This document shows positions 49,671-60,877 of a DNA stretch of 64,000 nt, piece by piece. Under the pieces are notes generated by a model, which was given only the letters and a program-made list of their open reading frames with translations, was not told where the DNA came from and did not search any database. Within the stretch, counting starts at the first letter, position 1; each line of letters starts with the position of its first letter. The translations under genes and the position numbers were made by a program. Source of the DNA: Cryptomeria japonica (taxonomy: Eukaryota; Streptophyta; Pinopsida; Cupressales; Cupressaceae); contig NC_081406.1 of assembly GCF_030272615.1 (NCBI RefSeq), positions 458,890,072-458,954,071 on the forward strand. The letters are read 5' to 3'.

Positions 49671-52351
49671 TTATGGCATAAAAGGTTTTGTCATGTTAAT
49701 TTTGATAATCTGATCAAAATAAGTAGGAAGCACCGAGTAAGAGGTCTACCGAGTCTTGAAAAACCTGAGAATGCTATGTGCCGAGGATGCTAGATGGGTA
49801 AGATGACAAGATCTAGCTTTACAAGTAAGTCCTACACTTCTAAGGGAATTTTAGATCTTGTGCACATTGATCTTTGTGGTCCTATGAAAGTTCAGAGTTA
49901 TTATGATGATAAGTATTTCATATTATTTGTGGATGGATATTCAAGGATGATGTCAGTAATGTTTCTAAAAGAAAAATCAGAAGCTTTTCAAATGTTTAAA
50001 TGGTACAAGGCAAGAGTTGAAAATGAAACATGAAGACAACTAAAATGTCTTAGATTAGACAGAGGAGGAGAGTTCACATCTGATGACTTCAACTTGTTCT
50101 GCAATGATCATGGTATTAAAAGACAAGTCTCTGCACTGAGAACTCCACAACATAATGGAATAGCTGAAAGAAGAAATAGATCTATTATGGATTGTGCTAG
50201 AACACTGATGATTGAAAAGAAAGTTCCACAAACATTTTGGAGAGAAGCAATAAGCACATCTGTTTACACCTTGAACTGAGTTCAATTCAAGAAAGGTACT
50301 TTGAAGACACCTTATGAAATCTGGTATGGCAAGAAACCTAATGTGAGCTATTTTAAAATCTTTGGAAGTAAATGCTATATTCATAAAGATGATAGAAATG
50401 GCAAGTTTGATCAGAAAAGTGAAGAAGGAACATTTCTAGGATATTCTTCTAGAAGCAAAGCATTTAAATGTCTGGTCAAATCATCTAACAAAATAGTAGA
50501 AAGTGCAAATGTGAAAATTGATGAATTTGCAGAAAGAGATGATGAAGGAAATTCCAAAGAACCAAAAGACTATGATGAATTTGTCTATGTGCATCCGAGA
50601 AGTCCTACAGAGAAAACTGTTGAAGAAAATGAAGAAAATATCTAGTTACCGAGTGATGAAGAAGATCATACAGAGCCTACCAAGCCTGTATTAGCCAAGT
50701 ATGTCAGAATACATCATGCACCAAGTCAGATTATAGGAGATAAGGATGATCCAGTGATGACAAGGAACAAGCTAAGATAAAACACATATTTGATATCTGA
50801 ATTTGAATCGAGAATAGTGAAAGAGGCATTTAACAGTGAAGATTGGATAAATGCTATGATAGAAGAGATTGATCAAATCAAGAAGAATGACACATGGACA
50901 CTAGTCCCAAGACCGAAGGACAAAAATGTAATCGGTACAAAATTGATCTTTAGAAACAAGCTAAATGAAAAAGGAGAGGTCATTCAGAACAAAGCAAGAC
51001 TAGTTTGCAAAGGTTATGCCCAAGAAGAAGGAATTGATTATGGTGAGACTTTTGCACCTATTGGTAGACTTGAAGGAGTAAGAACATCGTTGGCATATGC
51101 TGCTTTCAAGAACTTCAAGGTATAACAAATGGATGTCAAATCTGCATTTCTGAATGGAATATTAGAAGAAGAAGTTTTCATTGAACAACCTGAAGGATTT
51201 GATGAAGACAATGATAAAGATCAGGTATGTAAATTGAACAAAGCTTTATATGGTCTGAAACAAGCACCTAGAGCATGGTATGAGAGATTGCACCCTTATT
51301 TGATTAAGATTGGTTTTATAATGACAAGTGAGAACAACAACATGTACATGAAGAATGATGAAAATAGAATACTGATCTCAGCCATATTTGTTGATGATAT
51401 TATATTTTGTGGAAATGAGTCTTTATGCAAGAACTTTGGAAATGAAATGAGCAAAGAATTTGAGATGTCATCAATCAGTGAGATAAAGTATTTTATAGGT
51501 TTATAGATACTGCAAATAAAAAATGAGATTTTCATTACTCAATCCAAGTACATAAAGGAAATCTTGAAGAAATTTGGAATGGAGGATTCAAAACCAGTAA
51601 GTACTCCTATGACTACCAACTATAAACTATCAAAGAATGATGAATCTACATCTGTTGATGAGACACTTTACTGATCTATGATTGGAAAGTTGCAATATGT
51701 CACACCAGGCCAGATATAGCACATGCAGTAGGTATTGTTGCAAGATTCTCTGCTGATCCTAAGGAAACACACATGACAACAATCAAACAAATTTTTAGAT
51801 ACTTAAAAGGCACTGAAGATTACCACTTAGTATATCAGAAAGGAAATGATTTTGATTTAAAAGTTTATACTGATGCTGATTGGGCAGGCAACATTGATGA
51901 CAGGAAAAGCACAAGTGGAGGAGCTTTCTTCTTAGGAGAAAGACTAGTGAGTTGGCTTAGCAAGAAACAAGGATGTGTTTCTCAGTCAATAGCCAAAGCT
52001 GAATATGTTGATGCAGCACTAAATTGCACCAACATTGCATGCATCAAACAACTATTGGAAGGTATAAATGAGAAAGTTACCGAGCCAATAACTACATTCT
52101 GTGACAATACTAGTGCCATTAATATTTCAAAGAATCCTATTATGCACTCTAAGACAAAGAACATATCTATCAAATATCATTATCTTAGAGAAGAATCTCA
52201 AGAGAAGAAAGTGGTGTTGGAATATGTTAGTACAAAGGAGCAAATTGCAGATATCTTCACCAAGCCACTACCAAAGGACACTTTTAAATATCTCAGAAGT
52301 AAGTTAGGGGTCCTACCCCTATCTTCTATTCACTCACCGAGTTTGGTGAAA
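49671..52351 (+). pseudogene. Copia-3 pol remnant
   Basis: Integrase, reverse transcriptase and RNase H in Copia order over frames 49794-50033, 50094-50279, 50301-50645, 50790-51125, 51129-51506 and 51773-52372. Integrase acids are visible (D in HIDLCGP, D in RLDRGGEF, E in HNGIAERR). RT has [10 protein letters not shown] and [10 protein letters not shown]. RNase H has TDADWAGN and AKAEYV, and the frame continues unbroken through [10 protein letters not shown], unlike Copia-2. Stops lie for example at 49668, 50031, 50277 and 51123, and there is a small deletion near 51700. It aligns with Copia-2 across its length. It cannot be expressed as one protein. Confidence 0.93.
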
Positions 52352-54008
52352 GTATCTGTTGGGACTATTTAAAATTGAGTCAATTTTATAGGCCCATTTC
52401 AAAATTTTGCTCTGCATGTCAGAAAAGTACCTAAATGAGTCAGTTTGAATGACTTAGTTAGAAAGGGGGTAAATTGAGCCGGTTGATTTTCAGAGGGTAA
52501 GGCTTGGGATTCATGTCCCACACCTTTCATTTGGCCTATAAAGTGTGTTGCAACTTTCAAAATTCAGTTTGGATAAGTTTATGAGGTACCCATTTTGAGG
52601 GGTGAGCTGGAAGTGCATTTTAGGCACAAATGCAGATTTTATTGAGTAGCCTACTTTGAGCGATTACATATTTTGCCCTGTTGATCTTCATGGAGAAATT
52701 AAAATTGGATTAAATTATATGCATAAATTTCAGTTAGCCTACAAATTTTCAAGTTCTAACGAATCCATTTGCAGTTTGTGTGGTTTGACTAGTCCCTGTT
52801 TCGACAGCTAGTCGGAGCCCTGTTTCGCACAAGTGTAAAAGTTGCCTCAGTAAGCATCATGCCATAATGTTTGTTCTAGGTTATTACTAGTATAAATTAT
52901 GAGCTACGTTTCAAATTTCAAGCCTATGTCAATCCTTTTGATTGGTTTTCAAAAGGGTTCATTTGGCCATCATTTTCAGTCTTCCGTACTTTTAGTGTCG
53001 TATCAGTTAATGTAGCCATTTTGTGAGTGCGTCGTTTGCATCCTATTAGTCTGGTGATCGAACTGAGAATTCTAAGTTTTCATATGTACTTCAAGGTACC
53101 TATGTTTCAAATTTTAGGGCCTACGAAGGTCATTTGATATTTTTGAGAAAGGCATCATGTGTTGCTAGGACATTGACTTCATCAGGTCCGCAGTGTCGAC
53201 AAAGCCAGTTTGTCATTTTTGCCGATTAATATCTCTTCGCTCAGGACTCATCTTGAGAAATTGTTTGGTAGATTTCATGCTTGCATATCAAAGTACATGT
53301 TTGTCAGATGGTGAGCTCTAGAAAGGTGTTTTGATAGGTTTGAAAAATACATCTTTGTGATTAAATTCGAAAATGTGGCATAAGTGCCTGAAAGTCATAG
53401 AATGCAGATTAATGATCTGAAAATGATGTCGATCATTTCCAGAGGTATGTTTGAGGTCCGTGAAGCATTTCAGAGGTTAGTTGTATGAAAATGAAATTTT
53501 TTTTAGTCGGACCCACTTTGGGGCCCGACTTGGCTCGACTGCAATTCGCCAATGGGATGGTGAGAGATGATTTCAGTTTGCTTGTTTTTTATGGATTGAT
53601 GAGTGTGTTTCTTGCACTCTGGTGGAAAACCTCAAATATTTCAGAGAGATGTTAATTTACCAGTATATATTATTGATTGGGCATGTGCATATGAAAATGA
53701 AGAGGAGGTTAGTCTTGCATTGAAAGAAATGCTTAAAATGAATGTGGTAAATAAGAGTTTTCATGATTTTGATAAAGGCACACAAGGATAGTCCATCATG
53801 ACAATCTCTGCTATGTTTCAGTGAATAAAATTCGCAGGGTAATGGCAGCCAACAAATACCTTCAAGCAAATGCAATGGTCAGCAAATGAATTCTTCTCTC
53901 CCCCCTGCATGACATGGAGGATGGTAAAAGAGCGGCGTTGGAGTTTTGATGAAATGCAGCAGCAAACAACACACAACCAAATTCAATGGCAAATGCAAAA
54001 TGATAGTT

Positions 54009-55593
54009 CACGTGGTGAAGAGGGGGGGGGGGGGGTAGATTGAAAATTAAAGCAATTGCTAGAATACTTGCTAGGCATGGTGTTTTGGAGTTGCAACGCT
54101 ATGGTGAGTGCCAATGTCCCCTACGTGGTGGATACGGAACAACAGGAAATGTGGTGTTTGAAGGATCCAGCATTGAGCTCTTAAATGAGTGCAAACAACA
54201 AGCAACCAAAACAAATGAAATCTCCTCCATCACGTGGGTGTATGGGCAGTATTGAAACCAAGGCAATGTAAAAATGGAGACCTCCAAGTCTCACGTGGTA
54301 GTTGAAATGGTTTGCAGAATCCTCCCAGCAGTCCACGTGGGGATTGGAGAAGGGTTGCAGAAGAAATATAAGCTGGGGGTGGTGGCTGGTGAAAAAGCCA
54401 TAGAAACCATTAAGCAAAAATAGAATGTTGGTATCCTCCATGTAATTTGTGGATTGGGCATTTTGTTTTAATGAACAACAATCAAATGCAAAGTGTCCAG
54501 CACGTGGTGTGGTATGGGTAAAAGGGGATACAACAACAGTTTTGTAACTTTAGCATTCAGAAACCCCATCGCCCTTGCTAGCATTCTTTCCTCCCTGCTG
54601 GTAGAAGGCATTGAACCTTCAGCAGAATGCAAAACATACTCACAGTAGCAACTTCCTCCTTTCATGGAAGCTAGTGGAGGGTGGAGAGATTTTAAATGAA
54701 GTGGAAATTGTCAGCCAGTATGGGGTTTGCATTTTTTTTATGAAATTCCAAGTAATACAATGTGGCTAATGTGGAATGTTGTCTTCTCCTCCCTTCGTGT
54801 GATCTTCTATAGTCTGTGTATAAGGCAATCTCCATTAAAACCCCAGGCAAGGCACCAAAGAAGAGAGTTAGTCCTCCCTCCATGTAAAAATTTCAAGCAA
54901 GATGCATTTTCTAGGCAATTCTTTTATCCCACATTCACTAGGAAGTGGTACTTTTTAATGTTTATAAGCAAAAACAAATGCATCCATAGTGTCAAAGCCA
55001 TCTGGGATTTTGACGGACGGTGCCTATGGGCACCCAAGGTGGGCCCACGTGTGGGTACGTATCTCAAGGTGATGGAGGAGGTGATTGAGTGGCAACTAGG
55101 TGGTCGCCACATAGGCACGCTTCTCGAGGCAAATGGGTGAATTTTGCAGAGAAGGGCCAGCTTAACTAGTAAGCAAGTCCGAGATGATCTGACGAAGCGC
55201 GTGATTTCACAGGCTAAAGATGCACGCGAGTTACACCCTGCGAAATGGTGAAAAAGGTAAAGATCATGCAGGTTCCAACCGATCGAACGGTCCGCGCGGT
55301 TTCGGAGGCCAAAGTTGCTCGCCAGTTAAGCCTTGCAAAACAGCAAAACGTGAAATGGCGAAAAAGGCAAAAATGCAGCATGGTAAAGGTTGAGCAAGTT
55401 AGGAGTAGATTGATGACCTACGTAGTTTCATGGAGTGAAGATGCACGCTGGATAAACCTTGCGAAATGGTGAAAGCCTGGTGACGCAGAAGTGGCAGGTC
55501 CAGTCAGCTGTCTAGCAGGTGGGTCCTGGTGAGGTGGCGATGACATGGTGCAGAGGTGGCTTCTAGGTGGACGACAAGCAAGTAAACACGTGG
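54009..55593. promoter_or_regulatory. Cluster of CACGTG (G-box) sites
   Basis: CACGTG occurs at 54009, 54231, 54292, 54334, 54501, 55046 and 55587; six of these continue as CACGTGG, and TACGTGG lies at 54122. CACGTG is the plant bZIP/bHLH G-box core. Chance would give less than one in 1.6 kb. Whether these sites act as regulatory elements here is unknown; they may simply be an ancestral repeated word of the insert. Confidence 0.4.
55195..55475 (+). repeat. Degenerate tandem repeat in a GC-richer patch
   Basis: Three diverged units share GATGCACGC / TTGCTCGCC, then AG-T-A--CCTTGC, then GAAATGG(T/C)GAAAAAGG. The starts are at about 55218, 55312 and 55438, so the spacing is uneven. The patch has several CpG dinucleotides, unlike the rest of the window. 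Confidence 0.55.
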
Positions 55594-56870
55594 TGGAGTG
55601 ACGAGGTGTCATCCCAGGTGGCACCTAGTGGACCCCATCAACCAATCAGAGGCCATCACATGGCAAAGCATCAGGGATGGCAAAGCATCAGGGCACAATC
55701 AGAGCAAAAATCAAATTTAAAATCGGTAAATTACATAGTGCAAACTATATCAAATAAATGAAAAATTTAAATGATGTGCACAAATGGGGAATTAATTCGC
55801 CCAGGGCTCAATTTTGGCCAAAATATAAAGTGTTATATGTTTTCAGAAAGCTCTCAGAATGAGGAATCTGATTATGGAGTTAATTTTGGTGAAGATCAGA
55901 TATTTTGGGAGTAGTTTGGTCAAGAATGAAATTTTGTTAGAGAGCAGACACTTGGCAATTCAGTTGCAGATTTGATTTGGTTCCCTCTCCTTCTTATTCA
56001 CAATTCTTCTCATTTGTAAAGGTTCCAAAATTCTGTGATAGTGGCTCCAATTTTCATGGCTTCCATTTTCTAAAGATCTTGACCCAAGTTTGTAAATGCT
56101 TCTATTTGGTTTCAGGGTATAGAGATTTCAGTGCAGTGTTGTAAATGTGGTTTTAGTTGCAGGTCTTGCTTGTGTCAGGCATAAGTAAATTCCACACAGT
56201 ATTGTCTCTAGGTATGTATTTCATTATCATAAATTGAATCCTCAAGGAGGATGAAATTAGTCAATTTCAAGGAGATTGTTGTGGCTATTGATAGGTATCC
56301 TTCAGTGAAGGTTTTAAATTCTGTACGCAGTCATAAATGATGAAATATGTATCTAGATCTGATAAATTTATGAATGAATCAAATAGTGCATTAATATAAG
56401 GTATTGATGCCTGAATATCTTGTTTAAGGAAAATAAACTTGCATCTATTATTTATATTTCTAGTTCTGTGTGTGACTCTGCTGCCTAATGAACAAGGCAT
56501 TGGTCTTTGACAGATTTGGGAATGGTCTCAGAACAACAATTTTAAAAGAAAATCTATTTCCCTTTAAGTTTAGGGGTTGTGTTCTTTCATTCCAAGCTCT
56601 TTTTCATTTGTGGTTTATATAGATCTAGCCAATCTGTAGTGTGTTTCTAAATTGGATGAGTTTGTGGAATGCTCTATCTGCTTCATTGATGTTGTCATGG
56701 TGAGTGAATAAGTTTGATTCAGTGCATCAAAAGGGTGTCCCCCCCTAGGTCTAGCAGAACCTGAAGTGCAGGAGGATCAAGTAGGGTCCTACATTATGTT
56801 GTCCAAGCCCTGATGTGTTTCATAGACTGAAATTGGCCATTTCATTTGTAGGTATACTTGGGTTATCACT

Positions 56871-57369
56871 TTTGGTGAACAACATCATCAATCCGATGAC
56901 TCTATTGAAAATCTTTTGGGGAGTTGATGTTGGAGTTATACACTTTAGAATGTTTTCTAAAAGTGTACTAGAACTAATATTGGAATATTATAGAGAATGA
57001 TATAGGGAATGGGAATTGAAAACAAATGCTCTGACCGAGACTCAGTTGATACACAACAGCAGGAAATAACTTCTTACAGAAACAAATTATGTTTTATTTC
57101 TTTTTTTTTTTTTTTGGCATTGTTGTCAAAGGGGGAGAAGACCAATGTATGAGAGAAGACCTACCAATGGGGGAGAAGACCTACCAAAGGGGGAGAAGAC
57201 TAATATATGGGAGAAGACTGAGAGAAGACTATAGATTGAAATAAAGACTGAAAACAAAAGAGAAGTCTAATGTATGGGGAGAGCATTTCAAGCATTTCAG
57301 AATCACAGCAATCTGAATCTTTTAAAGGTCAAATCAATTGGTTTTACCATCAATGCCAAAGGGGGAGAT
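56871..57369 (+). other. Copia-3 region between pol and right LTR, purine repeats
   Basis: Aligns with the matching region of Copia-2. At 57130-57240 it has five GGGAGAAGAC-type units, two of them preceded by CAAAGGGGGAGA like the true polypurine tract at 57355-57369. A repeat of GGCATTG(T/A)TG(T/C)CAAAGGGGGAGA thus occurs twice before the LTR. An 18-T run lies at about 57099-57115. Confidence 0.75.
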
Positions 57370-58904
57370 CGTTGGCAATATTACATTATAACAGACAATG
57401 AAATATTGTTGACATTTCAATAAGGATATTGAGAAGGTTGTTAATGATTATGGACATAACTGATTAAAGATGTTTTACTATCTTGATATTATTATTTTGT
57501 CATTGATGTCAAGAAATTGATTTTCTAATTCAGTATGATGTTGCCATATCTTGAGAAGTGTGATATGAAGATTACAAAGAAGTCGGTAAAAGACACAGGA
57601 AAGAATATGATGAATAACGGGATAAGTTATTCAATGGGCAACTACTACCGAGTCAGACAATGATGAGATCATGATGTTTTAGATTGTTTTAACATCATAC
57701 ATATATTGTAAAATGTAAAGGTTAATACTATACTATATTATCAGGCAAAGAACCTAGTTGGTGAACTCTAAGGAACCTAGTCGGTAAACACTAAGGTTAT
57801 GGCTATTGGTTAATGAAGGCAGAATGTCTACCCAGTAAAGTTTATTATTCACCGAGTTAAAACTGAGCTGTTACAAAATGCATTAAATGTTTACATGTGA
57901 TAATTAATGAAGGAAGCTAATGAGCTGGAGCAAATTCAATGATTGGTAAGCAGTGTATGAATATTGTTAAAGAATCTATGGTAAAGAAAGATCGGCATGA
58001 AGATCTACAACTCAGATTGAACCACTATACCCTAACACAAGTTCCAAGACAAATATGCAAGTTCCAAGGTGGGGTAAAACGTTTTCAGATCGATGAATAC
58101 ATTGAACTTGGACAAGATTGAAGATCTGATGGCTATGATTGATCATGGGAAATGTGATCAAGGAGATTAACCAGTTAGAAGATTGTTTATAAATAGGAAA
58201 TTGTTGATAAACAATGTATGCGGGCAAGTGTATGCACAGGGATGCTACATAGTGATTACCAAGCACAGAAGCTTGAAGACCTGTTAGAATAACAAAGTAT
58301 AGATGCTCAGAAAATAGAAAAGATTAGTTCTATGTCTAGATTGTATTGAACAAATAGGAATCTACTTTAGCATTTTAGATGTGAAGTTGCAGATAGATCT
58401 TTATTACTGTTATTTTGTGAAAGTGACAGAAAATCTCTTAACCGAGTGGACTTAATAGTCTTATATGTAAATCCTCTAGAAAGGTGACATTCTTATTGAG
58501 TGTTTGAAATCCTTTGACAAGGTCACTTCTAACAAAGTGAAGATCCTAACAGATCTGAGGTAAATCCCTTAACCGGGTCACATCTAGCAATGTGTTTGTA
58601 ATCTTTAATAAGATTTTCTTTTAACCAAGCATACTCTAGAAGAGTATATTTCTTAGTGGGTCCGAAATCCCATAGTGATTTTTCCCTATTTGGGTTTCCT
58701 CGTTAAATCTGGTGTTATGAGGTTTATATTGTTCATATCCTTTTGAGTTTGCATGTTTGACAATTTTTGGTTATATGACTGATATATATGTTACTAAGGT
58801 TGAATTTGATGTTTTAATGGATGATTAAGTTTGTATGATTCACCCCCCCCCTCTCATCTTGTTGGCTATTGGATCTGTACTTATCTTAAGTATCAAAACT
58901 ATCA
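57370..58904 (+). repeat. Copia-3 right LTR
   Basis: 1535 bp. The first base has changed, so it begins CGTTGGC instead of TGTTGGC. It ends AAAACTATCA followed by CTTAC and LINE sequence. It shares several marker bases with the inner left LTR (47298-48091) rather than with the outer one. Confidence 0.94.
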
Positions 58905-60877
58905 CTTACTTGGGGATCCCCTTATGCCATGATCCTCCGGATACCTTTTGGGGAGCCTTGGTGGATAAATTCCACAAAAAGATGTCTGGATGGAAGGGTT
59001 CTCTTCTTAGTCAAGCAGGTAAGGTTCAATTACTAAGATCTACTCTTCAACGTATTCCTCTCTATGCTAGCAATCTATTTAGGATTCCTGATAAGTATGC
59101 TGAGGCCATTGAAAAGATTCAGAGATCCTTTTTATGGATAGGGGTTGAGGAGAAGAAGAGAATGAACTTGATTGATTGGGAGAAGGTCTGCAAGCCTATA
59201 AAGACAGGAGGTTTTGGCCTTAGAAGACTAAGAGACATAAATAATTACCTTATGGCTAAGCAGATTTGGAGAGGTTATAGAAATCAAGGAGAGTGGAAAA
59301 CGATATGGGATAACAAATATAAAAGTCAATGTCCGAACCTTCAAAGCTTCCTCAAGGCAGAAATTATCCCAATTGGATCCAAGATATGGAAAAATGTATC
59401 TAGGACAAGAGACTTAATTGCCAAAGGTACAAAATGGAAATCGGGAAAAGGGAATCTTATCCGATTCTGGGAAGACCCTTGGCTTCTGGAGACCCCTTTG
59501 AATGAAAATTTTGAGTGGAACAAATTTCAGAATCAATGCAAGGAAAGATTTGGAACCAAGGTGGAGGATTACTAGAAAGATGGACAGTGGAAGGACTTGT
59601 CTCAGGTGGACCAGTCATGAACTCTATGGTGAGGATTGAAGAAGAAGACAATTTAATTTGGAAACTCACAGCTAGTGGTTCTTTTACAACTGCCTCTTTG
59701 TATCATCAACAGTTCTACAACATGGAAAGTCCATGCTGGGCTAAAGCATGGGTGAAAGGCCTCACACCTAGGATAGATATTTTCTTCTGGATAGCCCTTC
59801 AAGATAAAATTCTTACTATTGAGAATATCAAAAAAAGAGGGTTTAGCATGCTTAGTTTCTGTATTCTTTGTAAGCAGAATGAGGAGACTATAAACTATAT
59901 GCTCTTTCATTGCCCTTTCTCTATTGATGTTTGGGGAAGTTGCTTGGATCACTTCAAAGTCAGTTCGGGCTTCCCCAACTCAATTCAGGAGATTTTCAAT
60001 TCATGGCATCATCCTTGAAAAAACAAAACCACTACCTTATTATGGAAAATTGCTTTACCTCACATGTGTTGGGGCATATGGAAAGAGAGAAATGATAGAG
60101 TTTTCAGAGAAAAGACTACTAAGGCTAAAATTGTGTTTGAAAAAATAAGAAGTATAGTGGAAAATATGAATATCATAGATAGTATGGATACTCCTCATGA
60201 TAAGGATTATCAGTTTATCTAAAAAAAGTGGAGATTAAAGGTTCAAGAGTGCTTTCAGAGCAACCCTAGAGAGGGAGTGATATGGATCAGCCCGCCTAGG
60301 GGATGGATGAGAATCAATTTTGATGGGGCCTCAAAGGGTAACTTGGGTGTTGCAAGATGTGGCATGGTCCTAAGGGATGAATGGGGAATATGAAAAATCA
60401 TAAAATGTATTCCCATAGGAAATTAGAGTAATCATGTTGCTGAAGCCATCGCGGCTTACTATGGGATGATCCTTGCCAAGGAAGCCAAATGCACTAAAGT
60501 TTTGTATGAAGGAGACTCCTTAAACATAATCAATTACTTAAATATGAAATTCCCGCCTTCTTGGTCAATTAGTAATGCTATTAAAGCAACTAGGAAAATC
60601 AGTGAAGAATTTGAAATGTGTGTTTTTACACGTGTATAGGGAGGCCAACTCCTGCGCTGACTGGGCAGCTAACCTGGCTTGCTAAATGGGAGACATCATT
60701 ACTAGTTATGGTGAAATGAAGATTGCAAGTGAAATGAAATCCTTGCTCAATCAGGACCAGAGCCAGACAAGGCAATGTGTTACTTTTAATCATTATTTTA
60801 AATGATCTTTCCACCTTTTTTGATGCAGGGTTTTCTCGAAGATAATGAGCATTTATATAGGTGCCTTATCATGCATG
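58905..60877 (+). pseudogene. LINE ORF2, C-terminal part: RT end, zf-RVT, RNase H
   Basis: LINE ORF2 resumes directly after the target duplication with YLGIPLCHDPPD. The frame 58835-59575 is LTR-derived in its first 23 codons; from 58905 it is the RT C-terminal part (GWKGSLLSQAGKVQLL, IQRSFLWIGVEEKK). The frame 59515-60018 has a zf-RVT domain (FTTASLYHQQF, CILCKQNEETINYMLFHCPF). Further on, in changing frames, comes an RNase H fold: INFDGASKGN near 60310, HVAEAIAAYYG near 60435, EGDSLNII near 60512 and YREANSCADWAANLA near 60636. The presence of RNase H places it among the plant L1 elements with a cellular-type RNase H. It ends at a duplication junction, not at a poly(A). Confidence 0.9.

Larger units (their letters stand above)
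52352..56870 (+). mobile_element. Unidentified 4.5-kb insert in Copia-3
   Basis: In Copia-2 the sequence that follows pol (GTGAAAGCATCAATTCGATG on the minus strand) is continuous. Here GTGAAAGTATC at 52341-52351 is followed by TGTTGGGACTATTTAA, and the Copia text resumes only at about 56870-56890 (TTGGTGAACAAC... ATCAATCCGATG). The TG start suggests an LTR, but I find no matching second LTR, no pol motifs and no poly(A). Frames are short (longest 137 codons at 54727-55140, no domain). It contains a 14-G run (54022-54035), seven CACGTG sites, and a CpG-richer part at 55010-55640 with a degenerate repeat. It could be a large non-autonomous LTR element or captured genomic DNA. The strand is nominal. 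Confidence 0.55.
45746..58904 (+). mobile_element. Copia-3: Ty1/Copia element with rearranged left LTR and insert
   Basis: A plus-strand element of the same family as Copia-2, inserted in the LINE reverse transcriptase. The target duplication CTTAC is present at 45741-45745 and 58905-58909, and the LINE reading continues across it. On the left a full LTR (45746-47279) is followed by another CTTAC, 13 bases of LINE and then the 3' half of a second LTR (47298-48091), the primer-binding site, gag and pol. An unidentified 4.5-kb piece (about 52352-56870) separates pol from the polypurine region and the right LTR (57370-58904). Coding parts carry many stops. Confidence 0.93.
56383..60877 (+). repeat. 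Tandem duplication, unit 1
   Basis: This unit (end of the insert, Copia-3 3' region, right LTR, LINE 3' part) recurs at 60878-64000+, offset about 4.50 kb (AATAGTGCATTAATATAAG ends at 56400 and 60901; the LTR ends at 58904 and 63412). Confidence 0.9.

Noticed and set aside
54727-55140. 137-codon plus-strand frame in the unknown insert
   Set aside because: No recognisable domain, mixed composition, overlaps another frame on the opposite strand, and could arise by chance in this less AT-rich patch. Kept only as part of the insert description.
58835-58904. Coding start of the frame 58835-59575
   Set aside because: The first 23 codons are translated Copia LTR (the C-tract region). LINE protein homology starts only at the target duplication. 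The same holds for 63343-63412.
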